Assembly (NCBI GenBank): GCA_016630955.3 | Contig: CM049996.1 | Location: 1,674,001-1,738,000 of the forward strand | Source of the DNA: Didymella arachidicola | Taxonomy: Eukaryota; Ascomycota; Dothideomycetes; Pleosporales; Didymellaceae | Reading direction: 5' to 3' | DNA: 64,000 nucleotides | Shown here: piece after piece, positions 22,687-35,538 of the stretch | Numbering within the stretch: position 1 is the first letter of the stretch | How the letters are laid out: each line of letters opens with the position of its first letter | Made by a program: the position numbers and the translations under genes | The notes under the pieces: generated by a model | The model's input: the letters and a program-made list of their open reading frames with translations, nothing else | The model's database searches: none | Told to the model about the DNA's origin: nothing

Positions 22687-25600
22687 AAATACAAGATCGC
22701 ATTAACAAATGTTCAGAAAGCAAGAACATTGCCGCCATTGATCAAAAACGACACGGGCAAGTTCCATGGTCTGAGGGAGCGGAGCGATCGAGTACGTGTA
22801 CACAAATCTGCCGAGCATGTGGTCTCGCTCGTTGTCGCCGCTCTGCTGAGATGCACATCAAAATAGCTCGAAAAGTCCACTATCCACTCTCCAATGGTTC
22901 CCTTTCTGTTTTCTCAAAATTGCAACATAAGCATCGTATGTCTGCGGAAAAGAGACATCCCCAAATACAGCCAAAGTGCCACGAAAGTCGCTTTATGTAC
23001 CGGTGCGGTGGCGGGCACGTGGCAGAAGGCAGTCTCAGGCCAAGAAGATTGCTGGGGCGAGGTATAATTATGTTTTCGACAGCGGCGACTGCGTCTGCTC
23101 AACTATTCCCTTATCTCTGCATCTATACAAAAGCAATGATACAACAGTGCAATGTCTGCGAAAAAACGACGAAGATAGCATTGATGCCTCGCGCGCGCTC
23201 GAAGTTTCCACCACACAGCCCCCATCCTTCCGCGCCGAACCAAATCTACCATCAAGTGTCCTGAACCCACAAGTCTAAAGCTCAATACCAAAGCAAATCA
23301 ACATGAAAACTATGCGCGAGGCACCCGTAACCTCAGCCTCGAGATTCGACATATATATGCGCAGCTGAGTTCCTCATTCCAAACCCACCTCATCACGTTC
23401 TTACCAAAAAGGTCGCGGTGGACGCCTCTATGCTCTTCTTCAAAGTCTGAATAAAAATACACCGTGCTGTTGGGTTGCCTGCTATCACACTGCCGTCACA
23501 TCGGTCAATCCAATGCTGCAAATCTGCCATTGGGCAAAGTAATAGTTTTGCAGACTTCTAAAAACAAACACGATCCCCTCCATGGAGTGGTTCGTGTTGG
23601 TGTTGTGTATAAGTAGTGTACTCGACTTGGTGTCTTTCTGCTACTCGAACTGTCTGTCTGTGTTAGCATCGAATAAGAAGATGGGGAAGATGATGTTTCT
23701 GTCTGTCTGTCCGTCCGAAATCTCGTAATCAGTCACTCATGCCGCTAATCAACTGCAGCAAAAAGTGCCAGAGGATGAACACGATGTCCTTTCTGTCTGG
23801 CGTTCGCATACCATTGCATCACTTCGAAATGCTTCTTAAACTCAAAACACATCAACATCGCTGTTTATGTCGCGTGATTGGCGTGCTTCGCCGTGAGCCA
23901 GCGGCATGGAGCGGATGCAGGGTGAGTGCAGCGGGAGGAGAGGTCGTTAATGCAGACCCATGCACCCCGGATCTCAACAACCGCGTAGACAGAAAAAGTA
24001 CAACACGCGCGCTGTTACTGTGTCGCGTGTGAATTCGGACTTGACTGCTCGAATCGAGGGACGAAGTTCATGCTGGAAAGCTATGAATGATTACTGCTGA
24101 GTGAGGTCTCCGTAGTGCGAGATTAATCCTCACCGATGTGATGCGTGAGAGTGGGTGAAGTGCCCTCAATACGAGGCTGCAGCCACAGTTGCGCAGACAA
24201 GCGCACCGTAAGGGTGTCGCACTCACGCACCCCGCCTCAACACATGCAGCTGTAAGCTGTGTAGTGCTGCTGGCCAATGAAACTGCGCTGCTTATCAGTG
24301 TGCGCGAGCAGCCGCCAATCAGCAGCATCACGTCTGTAAAGGAGGCTGCTGCGCGAAAGCATTCCCCGCATCCTCTGCGCTGTTGTCAGTTGGCATCAAA
24401 TTGCTCGGCAAGCCTTGCTCGGCTGTGTTGCTGCCGGTTAGTGGCGGTGAACGTGCCTTATCAAGGTTGAGTGGGAATTGTTGGTCGATGGCACCTGCCA
24501 AGGTAGGCAGCTGTCAGAGCCTGCAACAAGAGCACTGTTAGCATTGCAACACCATCGCCAACGCTGTGGACAGCAGTTGTGCAATGGCACATGTGACAAA
24601 CGCAGGGTCAGCGCGAGGTTGGTGTCGGCGACAGACATTCGTGGTGGTTTTGGAGGATCCACATCACGATGCACTGGCGCGGTGCGCGGAATGCCATTCT
24701 TCCAAACATGGCATTTGGGACCCCACGTGTTCGCGCGCAGACGTGCCCACTCTTCGCGAATCTGGCACTCGCCGGTGTGGTGTGCTTATCGCCGGGAGGT
24801 CTGGTGACCACTTCAGGCGATTCTCTCAAGGCATGATCGCTCGAAGAGGACTGTCGCAGAGCTCAACGGTGTCGCGATACTTGCCAGTGGGTACCTGACC
24901 ACAAATCGGGGGCTGGCATGTTACGCGGCGCACAGTGTGACGGACTGAGTTGTCCATGTGGGTATGGAGCTGCCGGCTCCTCTACGGCGCGTGAGACTCG
25001 AGGAGAGCAACTGAGGCTCTGCAGGACCTTGGAATGGGAGTGTGAGCTGGCGCAGGGCTGGGATGCTGCCCGGTGCAATTTCGAGGCCATGGTGAGATCG
25101 GACATGTGCGCTGATGCGCGCACGGATGGCAAGCCACAAAGTTTGGCAACGGCGTTAACAATCACCACAACAAAGGCAGGAGCGCACAGCTATCGACCGA
25201 GTCCAGCCCAAGCCCGGTGAAACTGACGGACGCGCAGCGCGATTTATGTACTCGTTCCCATCGCGCTACGCGCTATCAAAGGGCACGTGAGAAGCGTCCA
25301 AGCGGTGAGCGCCGTGGGAGGGTGTTCCCTAGCGCTTGGACCCCCATGCCGAACATGACGGCATCGAAGCAGCCTTTGGCGGTCTCCATGGGACCATGAT
25401 TCGGTAGTGCAAACCCAGCTTGCCGTACCAATACTCAAGCTTTTCCACGCTCCCTCCCCCGAGCTGCCTACATAGTACATATTGCACCCAGCCAGCATGC
25501 AGCTGCGCGCCTCTGCTCTGTAACCTGCAAGGCTGTCCAGGATCCTCGAGGATTATAATCGCCCTTCGGCAGCCCATAGCCGTTCGCGCCCCCGCCCAGA

Positions 25601-25759
25601 GCGTTGCCTGCTTGCGTGACTTCTGCGCAGGCCATCATCGACGCAACAGCGCGTGTTGCTAAGAAAGCCACTCAGTAACCGCGCACGCCTGTCCTACTGC
25701 CCACCCCGCAGAGAAAGTCCTCCCTCGCCGTCACCCAGCGATCACCACTCTGCGCCATC

Positions 25760-26671
25760 ATGACGCGCAGGAGCGTATACACGGTGGGCCTGCTGTTTAC
25801 GCTGGTCTGCACCGCCATGACAGTCGCCAGCATCGCCATGCCGCGATGGGTTTCTTACCGTCCTGTAAGCCGTCAATGCTCCAGCGCTGCCTCGCACCAC
25901 TGACATGCGCACCAGAACGGCGAGCGAGAATACTCCTACGGCCTCCACTCCCGCTGCTCTGCGAAAACAGGGCACTGCGTCCCCTTCCCTCGCACCACCG
26001 ACTGCGACAAGGATGCCTCCTTCTGCAACATGTGGCGCACCGTCGGGTTCCTGATGAGCTTCGGCGTGGTCGTCGAGCTGTGCACGCTCGTCAGTTTTGT
26101 TGTCATTGTCGCCGGTGGCGTGCAAAGAAGGGTGCAGGGCTGGGGCGTAGTCGTGGGAGTATTAGTATTCAGCGCCATCATCCAGGGCGCTGGTATGGCC
26201 ATCGTGGTACGTTCCCCCTTTCTCGCTGCACCAGGCCATCACACGCTAACACGGCTACCAGTCATACGTCTTCGACCACGACGCCCGCTTCTTCTCCGGC
26301 TTCGTCCTCGATTCCTCCTGGTCCATGTGCACCGCCTCCTTCTCGCTGCTCGTCCTGACCGCCCTCGGCATCGCCGCCAGCGCATACTACCTCCCCGCCG
26401 AAAACGACTACGAGCTGATCCCCGAAATGGACATCGAGCCCGACGACCAGTGAGCCGCCCCTCCCAGTGACTAAACTTCCTCGCTGATGAACCCTCTAGA
26501 CTACTGAGCCGCGTCGCTGCCTGGGACAACGGCTACAAGCACATCGGCTTCCAGTACCAGAACGAGCCCCCCGAGCGCGACCCCGATATGATGAGCATCG
26601 CATCCTTCCAGAGCAGATACAGCATAAGCGGCTCCGTCCGCAGCCCCAGCATGTCGAGACCCCAGCGGTAG
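25760..26671 (+). CDS. Four-TM claudin-like membrane protein
   Basis: Four exons: 25760-25864, 25916-26206, 26262-26449 and 26500-26671, with introns of 50-55 bp and consistent phases; 251 residues. Hydrophobic segments lie at about 8-30, 77-105, 112-132 and 150-175. The first extracellular loop has a Trp after helix 1 ('PRWVSY'), 'YGLHSRC' and several further Cys, resembling the W-GL-C-C pattern of the PMP22/claudin/SUR7 superfamily (Dni1-like in fission yeast). The C-terminal cytosolic tail is Ser-rich. Likely a plasma-membrane or cell-fusion protein by family analogy; the exact role is unknown. The gene is a G/C-rich island in gene-poor DNA. Confidence 0.8.
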
Positions 26672-29456
26672 TCGAATTGATTCGAAATTCCTCCTCGCCC
26701 CCACTGTTTCGGGTGGCCAGTGATTCCTTGCATGAGATTGTACGGCGGTGTTTTGGCATAGGCGCATGGTTCGTTTGAGCGGAGCTTTGAGCGGGCTTTT
26801 GAGCGGAGCTGTTTTTGAGCGTTATCCGGCGCTGGAGCGTTTCAAGGCGCGAGCATCTCCACGGCGAAGTGATTCGCATGTGCCATTCTTATTGTTATAC
26901 GCATCGGCTGCTAGTTCTGCTTCCTAATGATACCCCTCTGCTACTCAACTGGTGGTTTTGAGCAGTTGTACGCGCATGAATCGGGTCTGAACTTTGCTCA
27001 TCCGTATCTACTGTGATCGTGGAAGCTCCCGAGTGTTGCATTTGGTTTCGCCACATCTGATCGCCTGCGCAGACCCACTCACATAAACAACCCCGGTCTA
27101 CCTTCACCTCCACTATACTCTACTTCACCACCCACAAAGGTCTGACACCCGCTGGTCTTGTATTTTACTAAAGCTAGTACGAATACGGAAGAATCGCCCC
27201 AGACATAAAGTGTCAAGTTGAGGCTTTTGGTGCAGACCGCATGATCCCTCCATGTGGGTCGTTGAGAGATTTCTGGTGATATGGACAGACAGAGAGTTAT
27301 CAGCACGATATATCTGCTCTGCTCATAGCATGTTGTTGGTAGAGAGTAGAGATTGAGACTCGCGCAGACATGAGTCTTGGATCTCATCCTTTTAGCAGAC
27401 GCGCGATCTCCACATATATAAAGTTTAGAAATTTATTAATGATAGAGAGAGAGGGTTGATTAGTGGGATATGGCTGCCCAGGCCATTCATCTCCTCAGTG
27501 CAGATTTGAGACTCGCGCAGACATCAGTCTTGAATTTCGTCCTTTTTTGTCAGACCGCACAATCTTCTCTATGTGAGTGGTTGAGAGTTTTTTTGATGAT
27601 ATAGACAGACAGAGTATTATCAGCACGATATGGCTGCTCAGGCCATGCCTTCTTATCAGTATTTTTTCCGTGTCTTGCACAGACCTGTTGCATGATGGTA
27701 TCTTTGGACTCAGGTGGCTGTAGATCCAAGTGTCGAGGTCCAAAGGGGTTGGAGGTACAGACAAAGGAAGGGCAAACATCGTGGATTTAACGCCAGCGAC
27801 TGCGTCACAGCACATCTAAAAGAAAACGGATGCTTAAGACATGACTCCTATGTGGGACAGATTTGAAACTCGCGCAGACATCGATTTGCACTTTAGGCCT
27901 TCCAGTTTCAGATGAGTGGTGGAGAAGTGTGCAGCTCTCCGTCATTCGAGGTCGTTGACATAATTTTTGATTTTTCCTGCCAGTTGAAGCGGCGGCGGAG
28001 GCGGTGCAACACTTCAAACAACACGGCTGCCCAGGCCACGCCTTCTTCTTGGTCGAGTTGCAGTGACTCGTCACAGACATGAAGTTGCTTCTCATATGTT
28101 TCAATCCAAGTAGTTAATGCAAGTGTGTGATTGTTAAGGTCAGTGAAGGTTGGAGATATACTCTATCATTTATAGTGGCAGTCGAGCGGCGGACATGCTC
28201 AGCGATCGCAGCGATTTTGGAGAAACGAAGGTTTTGCACATCAGGTGTTTGAGGTTTTCTTTTTGACCAGGACAACGGGAAGGAGAGGATAGAGTGGAAG
28301 AAGTCTGAATGCGTGATGGGGGTCTATATGCTCGGTGAGATGTTATTGTAAACACTCGATCGGTATCATCAGCCATGCGTGGAACACAGTTGTACTATTT
28401 CCGAGTCTGATGGCATGAAAAAACAGGACATGAACCATGGGCTCTCAGTTTTGAGAACGAGAAAGCAGAGGATTTTCGCGGAAAGATTTGAGCCTACATG
28501 CGCGCGGCCAAACGAGGATATCGATTTATTTTGCAGATAAACAGGACTCTCAAGAAAATGTCGAGAACGGACACCTTCTGAACTGATGATCGCACTGAAC
28601 TCAATCCGCACATCGCTCCACTTGAGCTGCTTTCCGGTAACAAAGCTCGGATTCGCACAAATACACGTTTGTTGCTGTTTTTGACAGAATGAGTGGCAAA
28701 TACTTCAGAAACGATGAAGCGCTGGAGGAGTCGGATTTATACCCTGGGAGCACGTGATGCCAGAATGGAGCGTGGGGGTATCGAACATGCGTTTTCTGAT
28801 ATTGGGGAGGTGTGTTTTCAAAGGTCTGGTGTATCTGTGGATGGAAATATTCATTGGCATGGATATGCTTTGTTTTTTCGCGCATCCGTTTTGATGACTT
28901 GCTTTAGTCCATAAGGATAGATAGAGTTTTCCAATCAGTTAGTGCATGTTACTTTTGCAGAGGAGTAAGATGGCAAATAGTATCTCCTTCATATGGGGAG
29001 ATGCACGAAGCAGGAGAGTTACAGTCATGTGTAGGGTTATCGGAAAGTTTGTCAGACAGCATTCGTCCTTCCGATCATTGTATTTCGCTCTTGTCGTCCG
29101 AGAGAAAGCTACTGGCTTGGGCACGCTGGGTGTGATTCCACAGAAGGGCAGATACTCTGTCCTCGTAGCGCAACGCAGCACGTCATTCTATCGCCCCTGA
29201 GCCTCGATTTCCTGGTCTTGCCTCATCGTTCCTGTCTTGTTGCTCTGACGTTACTACTTTTCTCCTGGTCTTCGCACCTAGCTTCCATGGAAGCCATGTA
29301 GCGCTCATGTCACCTTGCATCCACAACTCCTTCTCTCTATAACTCATTTGAGCTACGACAACTCTGACTGGTGTCGTCCTTTACCACTGCACCTCAAGTT
29401 ATTTGACTGACTATAAGCTTCCTGCCATTGCCTAACCACAAGCCTCGGCTTTGATT
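26672..29456. other. Gene-poor stretch of about 2.8 kb
   Basis: No convincing protein-coding gene. It contains the repeat cluster at 27190-28040 described separately, and TATA-like motifs near 27414 and, on the minus strand, 28738. Remaining short frames have no family features. Confidence 0.6.
27190..28040 (+). repeat. Cluster of diverged tandem-like repeats
   Basis: At least four partial copies of one unit. Shared blocks are 'gactcgcgcagacat' (27357, 27510 and, as 'aactcgcgcagacat', 27867), 'gcagaccgca' or 'cagaccgcac' (27232, 27551), 'gacagacagag..ttatcagcacgatat' (27284, 27604) and 'ggctgc.caggcca.gcc' (27472, 27632, 28023). The unit is roughly 150 bp in copies two and three, and the last copy is further away and more diverged. 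No inverted repeats or coding capacity seen. Confidence 0.75.
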
Positions 29457-32400
29457 TCAGTTAACCAGAGATTCGTTTGGCACACCACGAGTGCCACTGC
29501 CAGCAAATGCTGAACCTTCGTTCGTGACCTGACCTCTCGCATAAAAGCTCTCCGGTGGCCCTAGATAACTTTCACGCGCACCTTCTAAATCAATTACAAT
29601 CTTCTCCAACGCCATATTCTCATCCTGAAGCAAGATTTTCAGAGTGTGCGCACCAGCTTCGCCAAGGGCTACCTCGTGTTCCCTAATCCAGACGCAATCC
29701 ATGACCGACTCCAACCATCGAGGCGGTAGCTCGCCCGCTTTCTTAGGTTGCTGCACCAGCCTGTGCCTCTCCACATCTTTCCCGTCAAGCGAGACGCCGT
29801 ACAGAGCGGGCGATGTTGGATGAACGTCGAGCGTCAACGTGAAGTACAATCGTAAAGAAGCCTTGGGAGTGGGCGTGAACGTATAGAAGGGGTACAGTAC
29901 CTCGCAGCTCTTTGAACCTGAATCCCGCTTCATGCGGAAGCTTATGGCACCACTGGCTTCTCGCCCCAGATATGGATGCTTCCAGCAGCCGTGTGTGTTC
30001 TCGTTTGCGAAGCGAGTTGCTGGGATACAAATGACTCCATTTGCCTCGACGTGTCCAGCGAATGAAGACAGTATGCTACGCTGCTTTACTGGGACGTGGA
30101 TATGTTCGTAGTCCCCAAGGTCGCTCTTCAGGACTAGTAAGACTTCGTCGTCGAAGTCCGGAGGTACAAGGTCCCAGTCCACCGACACTCGGACAACCGC
30201 ATCCTGACCTTCGAATGATGGATCTAGGACCCCGCGGGCGTTTACCGGCATCCAATCAACCGCACTCTTGACTTCCCACGTAAGTCTCCTCGGACCACGC
30301 AAATACAGCTCAAACGCCCTCGACTCGGAGCCAAACAGTTCCATCACCGGCAATGTGACACCAGACACAAGATCTCTCCGTGACGGATGCGTGCGATCGC
30401 TCTCCTCATTGCACAGTCCAGGCCTGACGCCTTCAGAACCTTCGACAGCGACACCGATATTCCCAGCGATTGGGTTGGATTCCTGACCTGCTTGTACAAG
30501 ACAGAGACCACTTATCATGTCCCGTGAAGGCGCGTGCCATGTCTCGCGGTAGCCGAGGTGAGGTTGTCGCATGATGTGGTTCCACTTCCCGTTGAGCATT
30601 GTGTGATAGTCCTGAGACAGTTGGAAGTCGGCTCTGAAGAGGGAGATTGATCTGTCGAAGAAGTGGTTTGCGGTGTTGCGACGTTGTTTTGCGTAAAGTG
30701 TATTCTTTGCCCGACAGATTTGGAGCGCCATGTAGATTTGCGATGCTTTGATGGGGTGTAAGATGAGTTGGAAGATTGATGGTTTGGCATCTGTGGGTAC
30801 TCGAGAGGATAGAGCTTCGGCGTCATGGTGAAGCGCGTCCCAGCTTGACAGAATTCTGTCTGCTTCCGAGTAGTTGATGAGCGAAAACGTGTCTGGTTCC
30901 ACGTGTTCGTGTCTGCGCAGAGCAATCAGCTTATCGTACCCGAGCAAAATTTTTTCACAGTCCGACGCCAGCTCTTCGCCAAACGTACGGGCGGTAAATG
31001 GTTTGAGGAAGGCTGGAAGGTCGCCCAAAGTCATAGCATTCGTATCCCACGCCAGGGACATGACAAAACTCAATGGAATTTCAAGTGGCTTGATGTCACC
31101 CACGTTGAAGATCCAAATCTGGTCTGCGCCACGGCGTTGAGCTTGGTCAAGCTGTTGCCAGACCTTGGCGAGAGAGTTGCTGTTGAGCCACTTGTAACTT
31201 CGCGGTTCTCCAACATACTCGAGGTGGTAGTACACCCCTGCTCCGCCTTTTCGGTTCCTCTCTGCTTCAGTCGGAAGCCTTCGAATTGTGCCGAAGTTGT
31301 CGTCGGCAAACAGGAGAGTCACATCCTCCGGGATTTCGAGTCCATTTTCATAATACTCCTGCACTTCCTTATACAGCGCGATCAATTGGGGTACTGCGTC
31401 TTCTCCACCATATACATCGCTGATGATGTGTCTTTGCGTCGATAGGACCTCTTTGAGTACTTCTTGTGGGTTCTCAACTTCCATCTCTCGGTCGCCATCG
31501 CCTCTCATGCCAATTGTGAGTACACTTTCGAAGTTGGACGCCCGCTGCGCCCCTTCGGCGAAGTACTTGGTGATCATTTCCTTGTTTCGTATCCAATTCC
31601 AGCTCTGCTCTGGTTCGTTGTACGGCTCATCGAACCACTCATTCATCGCACGTTGCATCGGTTCATGATGTGATGTGGACATCACAATCCCGTAGCGGTC
31701 GGCAAGCTCTTGGTTCAGAGGATCGTCCATGAAGAAGGAGTTTCCTGGATGGGGGTAGCCGAACCACATAGCTGGCCAGAGGAAGTTTGCTTTCAGCCGG
31801 AGCAGAAGTTCGAACACTTGCTTGTAAAATTCAGAGTTGTACTTTGGACCATACTTCTCGTGTACCCATGCTGAAAGTGCGGGCGCTTCATCGTTGATGA
31901 AGATGCCGCGGTACTTGACGGACGGCGGTCCTTGTATAGTCTTGACGTTTAGAGCGTAGATACACAGGCTTCTCTTCACTGGTACGTCTGCCCACCAATG
32001 CCACCTGTTGATTTGTCAGTAGTCGATGCGTATCAAGACTGATCATTTCACTTACGGCGACACACCGATCTGCTCCGACAGAGAATAAACACCGAAGATA
32101 GTGCCTCGCTTGTCACTTCCGCAGATCACAAGAGCTTTCTCGCATCCATCCCACGGCGTATCCACAAGAACCGTACACCAAGTCTCCCATTTCCCTTGAA
32201 CGGTGCTACCATCAATCTTCCCACTTGATACTAGATTCTGGATGAATGCAGACCTCTGAACACTGCCGACGATGAGAACACATGGTGATGCGGTCTTCTC
32301 TGAGCTGACGGTAGGCTCTCCCTCACCCGTTACCCTCGCAATATCTTTAGCCAGCGTTGCGGCTGCGATGTGAATGGCCTCGAAGTCTTCGCTGTCAACG

Positions 32401-32471
32401 ACAATGGGTGCATTGACGAGTGGAACCGCTCCCGCAATATAGTTGTGTGCCACGAAGCTCGTCTGTTGCAT
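29457..32471 (-). CDS. GH115 family glycoside hydrolase (xylan alpha-glucuronidase)
   Basis: Predicted to remove (4-O-methyl)glucuronic acid side chains from glucuronoxylan. Exons 32471-32056 and 32004-29457; the 51-bp intron splits a Pro codon. 987 residues, the usual length for GH115. The start chosen is the ATG at 32471 ('MQQTSFVAHN'); the frame upstream has only a GTG. Landmarks: 'GTIFGVYSLSEQIGVSPWHWWADVP' in the N-terminal domain (here shown only as its start and end: GTIFGVYSL, HWWADVP), 'KYRGIFINDEAP', 'LKANFLWPAMW', 'MSTSHHEPM', 'IGMRGDGD', 'FADDNFG', 'YYHLEYVG' and a C-terminal sandwich domain. No signal peptide is obvious, so secretion is uncertain. With the PL4 enzyme it suggests growth on plant cell walls. 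Confidence 0.93.
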
Positions 32472-33192
32472 TGCGTTATAGCTCACGACCGTGAGGACAG
32501 TCGAGTATGGAGAAGGATCCGAAGCTGCTCCGTTGGAGTATGATATTCAAAGGGCGTATAGTCACATGTATGAGAGACCGAGTGGGATAGTTGTAGAGGT
32601 CTTGAGGGCAAGATCAGCCGAACATGAAGTCCCGTCAGTATACACAATCTTGATGGAGGAAGGTTTAAGAGGTCCTGCCCCCGGCTATACATACGCGGTA
32701 CCCAAGACACGAGTGCATTAGCGCGGCGCTAGTCGGTGTATAGGCCACCGAATATCGTCTGGGCGACCTCCTCGAAGTTCTGCACATCCTTTCCATTCAC
32801 TTGGTCGACTCCACGTGGGATGGCTTTGTTGGTTCGAGTAGCAGTTCGATGGGTGGTCGTGTTCCGTATGGGAGATCAACATATCGACTCGCGACCTATT
32901 CGCCGCTTTTTGCAACGGAGGCTCGCTTGAAGTTGTATGCTCATGTGGAGCTTAAGACTGGCATACTACCTTGCAGACTTGTAGCGGTGCAGGGATGGTG
33001 TTACCGAGTCCTGGTAATGTGGCAGATCCCAAGTCCGAATAATAGTAGGCGCTGGGTATCAGCCTGGGACGCTGGCGCATTACCTTGGTAAAAAAGCACA
33101 TGATGAATGATGCGCATACTATGCATTCTCAGATACTTTGCTTTTCGTTATCGCACTTGGTATGTCTCCACGTATCTGATCGCTGATCCAAT
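32472..33192. other. Intergenic between GH115 and GMPPA-like genes
   Basis: 720 bp. Plus-strand frames at 32510-32721 and 32801-33091 are open and protein-like in composition but begin without ATG and match no family I recognise. They could be a decayed gene or the untranslated part of a neighbour. Confidence 0.5.
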
Positions 33193-34644
33193 CTACATAA
33201 TAACCTCATTCGACACATCCCGCTTCAGCTCCTTGTACGGCAAGCATACGCAGTTCTGCACCCTGACCTCGTCACCAACCACGCAGTCCTTGCCCAGAAT
33301 AGTGATACTCTGCACCTTGACACCGTTCTTGACAATGCTCGTGCTGTGATTCGTGACCGGCAGCGCAGTACCTTCGACACGCGCCCATGCGCCGACCTTG
33401 CTGTGCCACCCGATGATAGTGTACATGACGCAGGCGTCGTGCTTGATCTCGCTGTCCTCGAGGACAATAGACTCCTTGATACGCACGCCTGCGCCGACGG
33501 TGACGCGCGGGCCGATGGACACGTTGGGGCCGAGCTTTGCGGTGGGGTCGATGTGTGCACTGGGGTGGATGTAGACGGGGGGGAGGATGTTTGCGGAGGG
33601 GGCTGCGAGCTCTTCAGAGCCGGCCTGGAAGGCTTTGAGGAGGTAAAGGGCGTTTGCGGGGACGGCAGAGCCGGCCGTCTTGATTTGGCGCCAGAAGTCC
33701 TTGCTCTCTAGGACGAAGAACTGGCGCGAATCGGCGATGTCGGAGAGGACATCTTGCTCGAGGCGGATCACAAGGTTGGCCTTGTCTTCGTCGTCGTCCT
33801 CGCCCTGGTAGAAGGACGACTCGAGGTTCTCTGAGGACGGGTAGGACAGCAGGCGCGGACGCTCGGTGCGGCGCTTGATGGCAGAGCGGATGGCGGGGAA
33901 GATGCATTCTGTGGAGAAGAGGTAGACACCGCAGTTGATGAGGTTGGAGATGTGCGACTCGGGCTTCTCGACGTAGTGCAGCACGCGCTTGGTGTGGGCG
34001 TCAGACACAATGCATCCAAAGTTGGAGGCCGACTCGTTCGCGACTCTTGTGCCCAGCATGACGGCCTCGGCGTCCTTGTCGTCAAACAGGCGCAGCATCT
34101 CCTGCAGCGGGAACGACGAGCAGATGTCGGCGTTGAGCACGAACAGCTTCTCGGGCCTGCCCTTGAGGATCACATCGCGGAAGTGGTAGAGACCACCCGC
34201 TGTGCCCAGAGCCTGGTACTCGCGCAGGTACTTTACGCTCAGCTGCGGCCAGGTGGTGGAGACGGCGTTGATGAAGGGCTGGAAGACGGACTCCTCGTAG
34301 TAGCCGACGATGAAGACTTCCTTGATCTCGGGGACGGCTGCTACGGCGCGGAAGCAGTGCTCGATGATGGGGTGGCCGGCGACGGGGAACAGCGGCTGGC
34401 GGGGTTAGCTGTGGGCGCGCGGCGGGGGGAGACATGAGGCACACACCTTGGGCAGCTCCATGGACAGAGGCCTGAACCGTGTGCCGCGGGACGGCCCTCC
34501 GACCTGTAGTTGTGAGCCATTGCTGCGCGGCACATGGGTGCTCACTGCTCAGAAAGTAGTTACCAGGATCACCGCCTTGGTGGAGCCGCTGTTGCGCGAC
34601 GGGCTCTTGGAGCGCAGCGAGAGGGAGGGGGCTTGCAGACTCAT
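33193..34644 (-). CDS. GDP-mannose pyrophosphorylase A-like protein (GMPPA type)
   Basis: Nucleotidyltransferase-fold protein of the GDP-mannose pathway. The A-type proteins usually act as regulatory partners of the catalytic B subunit. Exons 34644-34564, 34503-34447 and 34395-33193; 446 residues. N-terminal nucleotidyltransferase domain with 'AVILVGGPSRGTRFRPLS', 'ELPKPLFPVAG', 'LGTAGGLYHFRD' and 'LFVLNADI'. C-terminal left-handed beta-helix of hexapeptide repeats ('VYIHPSAHIDPTAKLGPNVS', 'SIVLEDSEI', 'VEGTALPV'). The glycine loop reads GGPSRGTRFRP, the wider form typical of the A type rather than GGxGTRLRP of the B type. An inserted loop of about 25 residues ('YQGEDDDEDKAN') is also A-type-like. 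Cytosolic. Confidence 0.9.
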
Positions 34645-35538
34645 CTTGAAGCCGTGGACTGTGCAAGTGGAGGTTTGTGAAGGGTGAGGAAGCGTTTCGT
34701 GAATGCAATTGCCAATCTGGCCCCTTGGTTGTTGGTGTTGGACCCTTGTTTACGAAGTGGTGGGGCTGACGACGTCCACGATTCGACCACCCAACTCTCA
34801 CCGCCCCTCTAGCGCAAGGCGCTCCCTTTTGTCACACTTTCACCAGACACATGGCCTTGCCGTGTCGTGCCCTTGTTGAGTCGAAGCGTGCAGTCAACGA
34901 CAGACGTTTACCTCGATCGTGGCATACTGTGCATACTCGCAACTCTCATTGCAACCTGTTCAATAATTATGACGACTGATGATGTAGCCTCTCTAGAAGG
35001 CCTTGCACCATTCACAAGCCAACGCAAAGGCTGTCTGTCCACATAGAAGCGTGTCCTTGACGAATGTTTCATTCTGAATATGGCCCTTGCTGGATTCGTT
35101 CTCAGTTGGGCGAATGTAAGAAGGGCTGTGACGGTCTTCTGTGTTTTGTGCATTAAAATCTACAATGTAGAGCTACAAAAAAGTCCCAACTGCACACTGA
35201 CATTCCAAGAAATCATCTTTGCAAGCATATCCTATACTATGTCATGGAGAAACTCGTAGCACCAGAACTGCAGCGATTCAACAACAGCATGAGGTTGACT
35301 AACGTTTTGGTTGACATATGAAGTGGCGGTTCTAATGGGGCAAGAGCAGCCGAGGCACCTCCACTTGCTCCAGACTCCATCTTTGCCCAAACACTCGCAA
35401 ATGAAGACCAATGACTGAGGTCACATGAACAAAATAAACCATAGTGATACCACTCCAGCTTCATAAGACAACAACCCGTAATTGGAAGCGACCTGTACAG
35501 CAGGCGAACGCAAAGAAAGAGAAGAATCACACGACAAC
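34645..35538. other. Divergent intergenic region
   Basis: About 890 bp between the starts of the GMPPA-like gene (-) and the 2OG oxygenase gene (+). Holds both promoters. No further gene or repeat seen. Confidence 0.5.

Larger units (their letters stand above)
20760..25759. other. Gene-poor stretch of about 5 kb with imperfect repeats
   Basis: No convincing gene. It contains an imperfect direct duplication (22284-22397 and 22566-22686), CTGT tetranucleotide runs near 23650-23715, oligo-T/A tracts (about 20888-20899), and TATA-like motifs at about 21546, 22299, 22428, 22579, 23352 and 23608. From about 24.0 kb the base composition becomes more G/C-rich towards the next gene, but the frames there show no family resemblance. 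Confidence 0.6.

Noticed and set aside
23650..23715. CTGT runs as a CRISPR-like or regulatory array
   Set aside because: Simple tetranucleotide repeats only; CRISPR arrays are not expected in a fungal nucleus.
24000..25750. Coding gene in the G/C-richer part of the desert
   Set aside because: Frames on both strands are short, overlap each other and show no splice-supported continuation or domain.
27570..27650. Box C/D snoRNA in the repeat cluster
   Set aside because: TGATGA is present in one copy, but no terminal stem or properly placed CTGA box supports a snoRNA.
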